From: Prevotella sp.
GTDB lineage: Bacteria; Bacteroidota; Bacteroidia; Bacteroidales; Bacteroidaceae
Assembly (NCBI GenBank): GCA_016283605.1
Contig: JAEENF010000109.1
Coordinates: forward strand, 1-22,519
Length of the DNA stretch: 22,519 nucleotides
Direction: 5' to 3'
This document shows positions 21,518-22,519 of this stretch, in pieces. The notes under the pieces were generated by a model that was given only the letters and a program-made list of their open reading frames with translations, made no database searches and was not told the DNA's origin. Numbering within the stretch: position 1 is the stretch's first letter; every line of letters begins with the position of its first letter. Made by a program: the position numbers and the translations under genes.

Positions 21518-22249
21518 ATGAATATGGATTATAACAACGAACTGAATTTCGGAACGATGACGCGGGATCGTGAACTCTCGATGTCGCAGGCATTTCCTAT
21601 TTTAATGAGAAAAGTGTATGTATGGATGTCGCTGGCATTGGCAATAACGGGCATTACTGCTTTTGGGGTGGCTAATAGTCCGGGTGTCATATCTGCCATC
21701 TCTAGTAACCAGATTATCTTCTGGGGACTAATGATTGCAGAGCTTGCACTGGTCTTTGCCATTAGCGGAGCTATCAACAGACTCTCGCTGACTACGGCAA
21801 CGCTGCTCTTTGTCCTTTATTCCGTCATTAATGGAGTTGTACTATCGTCAATCTTCCTGGTTTACACGATGACCTCTATTGCCAGCGTGTTCTTTATTAC
21901 GGCGGGAACATTTGCGGTGATGGCATTTGTCGGTTATACCACCAAGACGGATCTAACCTCGATGGGGAAAATCCTGATGATGGCTATCATTGGACTCATC
22001 ATCGCTTCGTTAGTCAATCTGTTTCTTGTGAAGAGTTCTGGCTTCGATTTGATTATTAGTTATGTCGGGGTATTGATTTTTGTCGGTCTGACAGCTTATG
22101 ATTCCCAGAAAATCAAGCAGATGTTGCAGATGGCACCAGATGCTGGAGAAACATCTCAGAAGTTGGCTCTTGTGGGAGCATTGTCTCTCTATCTTGACTT
22201 CATAAACCTCTTTATCTATCTGCTTCGCATCATGGGTAGAAGAGAGTAA
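21518..22249 (+). CDS. Bax inhibitor-1/YccA family membrane protein
   Basis: A 243-aa inner-membrane protein with about seven transmembrane helices after a polar N-terminus (about 30 residues). Family features are FPILMRKVYVWMSLALAITGITAFGV in helix 1, the central VINGVVLSSIFLVYTMTSIASVFFITAGTF, and the C-terminal VGVLIFVGLTAYDSQKIKQM and ALSLYLDFINLFIYLLRIMG. Bacterial relatives (YccA, YetJ) act as a FtsH modulator and a pH-gated Ca2+ channel; the role here is not known. The start is uncertain between GTG 21500, ATG 21518 and ATG 21524; I chose the first ATG. It is monocistronic, followed by a terminator. Confidence 0.9.
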   Translation: MNMDYNNELNFGTMTRDRELSMSQAFPILMRKVYVWMSLALAITGITAFGVANSPGVISAISSNQIIFWGLMIAELALVFAISGAINRLSLTTATLLFVLYSVINGVVLSSIFLVYTMTSIASVFFITAGTFAVMAFVGYTTKTDLTSMGKILMMAIIGLIIASLVNLFLVKSSGFDLIISYVGVLIFVGLTAYDSQKIKQMLQMAPDAGETSQKLALVGALSLYLDFINLFIYLLRIMGRRE

Positions 22250-22273
22250 TTTTCTAATATCGTAACGTCAAAT

Positions 22274-22319
22274 GGCCTATGCCTTATATATTATTTACAA
22301 GGTGTAGGTCTTCTTTTTG
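22274..22319 (+). terminator. Terminator of the Bax-inhibitor-1 gene
   Basis: A 12-bp stem (22274-22285 with 22299-22310, three G-U wobbles), a 13-nt AT-rich loop and the tail TTCTTTTT, 25 nt after the stop codon. Confidence 0.7.
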
Positions 22320-22349
22320 TCAATAATCCCGAAAACTTTAGTGTTTCAT

Positions 22350-22401
22350 AAAAAAAAGTTGCTCAAAAATTTGGAGGGTATTGAAATTTGTTGTACCTTT
22401 G
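22350..22401 (+). promoter_or_regulatory. rRNA operon promoter
   Basis: An eight-A tract (22350-22357, UP-element-like), TTTG (22370-22373), a 20-nt spacer, and TACCTTTG (22394-22401): a full-match Bacteroidetes promoter. Predicted start near 22405. Confidence 0.85.
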
Positions 22402-22404
22402 CAC

Positions 22405-22519
22405 CCGCTTTCGCTCAAAAACTAGAGATGAGGGCATGAAGAAAGAGTTCTTTGAAAGATTTACATAGACAGAAGTAGTACAAGAAGCGAGCGCCTTTAT
22501 ATTATTAATAATGTACAGG
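22405..22519 (+). other. 5' leader of an rRNA operon (16S lies beyond the window)
   Basis: The stretch contains GTTCTTTGAAAG (22447-22458, resembling boxA antitermination signals) followed by ATTTACATAGACAG and AGTAGTACAAGAAGCGAG. From memory this is the conserved leader found just upstream of 16S rRNA in Prevotella. The 16S start motif (AGAGTTTGATC) is not reached. No reading frame is supported here. Confidence 0.75.

Noticed and set aside
22250..22519. Small genes or tRNA in the right-hand non-coding stretch
   Set aside because: No credible frame or cloverleaf was seen; it is explained by a terminator, an rRNA promoter and the leader.

Overview
The window looks like chromosome from a Bacteroidales bacterium, most likely Prevotella or a close relative. 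Five independent promoters carry the Bacteroidetes -7 box TACCTTTG, three of them with TTG/TTTG exactly 20 nt upstream. The gene set fits too: an HU-like protein with an Ig-like tail and a 'smalltalk'-type micropeptide, a BspA-type LRR protein, a eukaryote-like IlvE, LutABC and TrmB. The right end holds the promoter and leader of an rRNA operon. The genus is inferred from remembered family resemblance, not from a search.

Layout. 1-848: 3' part of an HU-related gene, a heptamer repeat tract, a 36-residue micropeptide gene and a strong terminator. 903-6255 (minus): a probable five-gene operon, ilvE, DUF805 membrane protein, trmB, BspA-like LRR surface protein and mrp, from a promoter at 6225-6255 to the shared terminator at 818-848. 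6294-7094 (plus): a single outer-membrane beta-barrel gene with its own promoter. 7098-10199 (minus): a secreted subtilase followed by xseA and xseB.

10215-18556 (plus): nine genes with gaps of 6 nt or less or small overlaps, running from one divergent promoter. They are a MATE exporter, a cytidylate-kinase-like protein, a YfcE-type phosphoesterase, rfbB, purT, an acyltransferase-3, a FdtA/QdtA-type ketoisomerase, a GNAT/FemAB-like acyltransferase and a FdtB/QdtB-type aminotransferase. Four of these form the core of a dTDP-3-amino-3,6-dideoxyhexose (Fuc3NAc or Qui3NAc) route, probably for surface polysaccharide. 18570-21390 (minus): lutA-lutB-lutC for L-lactate oxidation. 21465-22319 (plus): a Bax-inhibitor-1 family protein and its terminator. 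22370-22519: rRNA promoter and leader; the 16S gene itself begins beyond the window.

The most unusual thread is a set of locus-specific short tandem repeats, period 7-9 nt. They fill intra-operon gaps just before start codons (smalltalk, mrp, lutB, lutC) and also sit in frame inside trmB, xseA and the LRR signal peptide. At the LRR gene two copies are inverted, so the leader could pair with the signal-peptide coding sequence over 15 nt. Most other genes are ordinary housekeeping or surface genes. I see no CRISPR array, tRNA, insertion sequence, phage gene or defence system.
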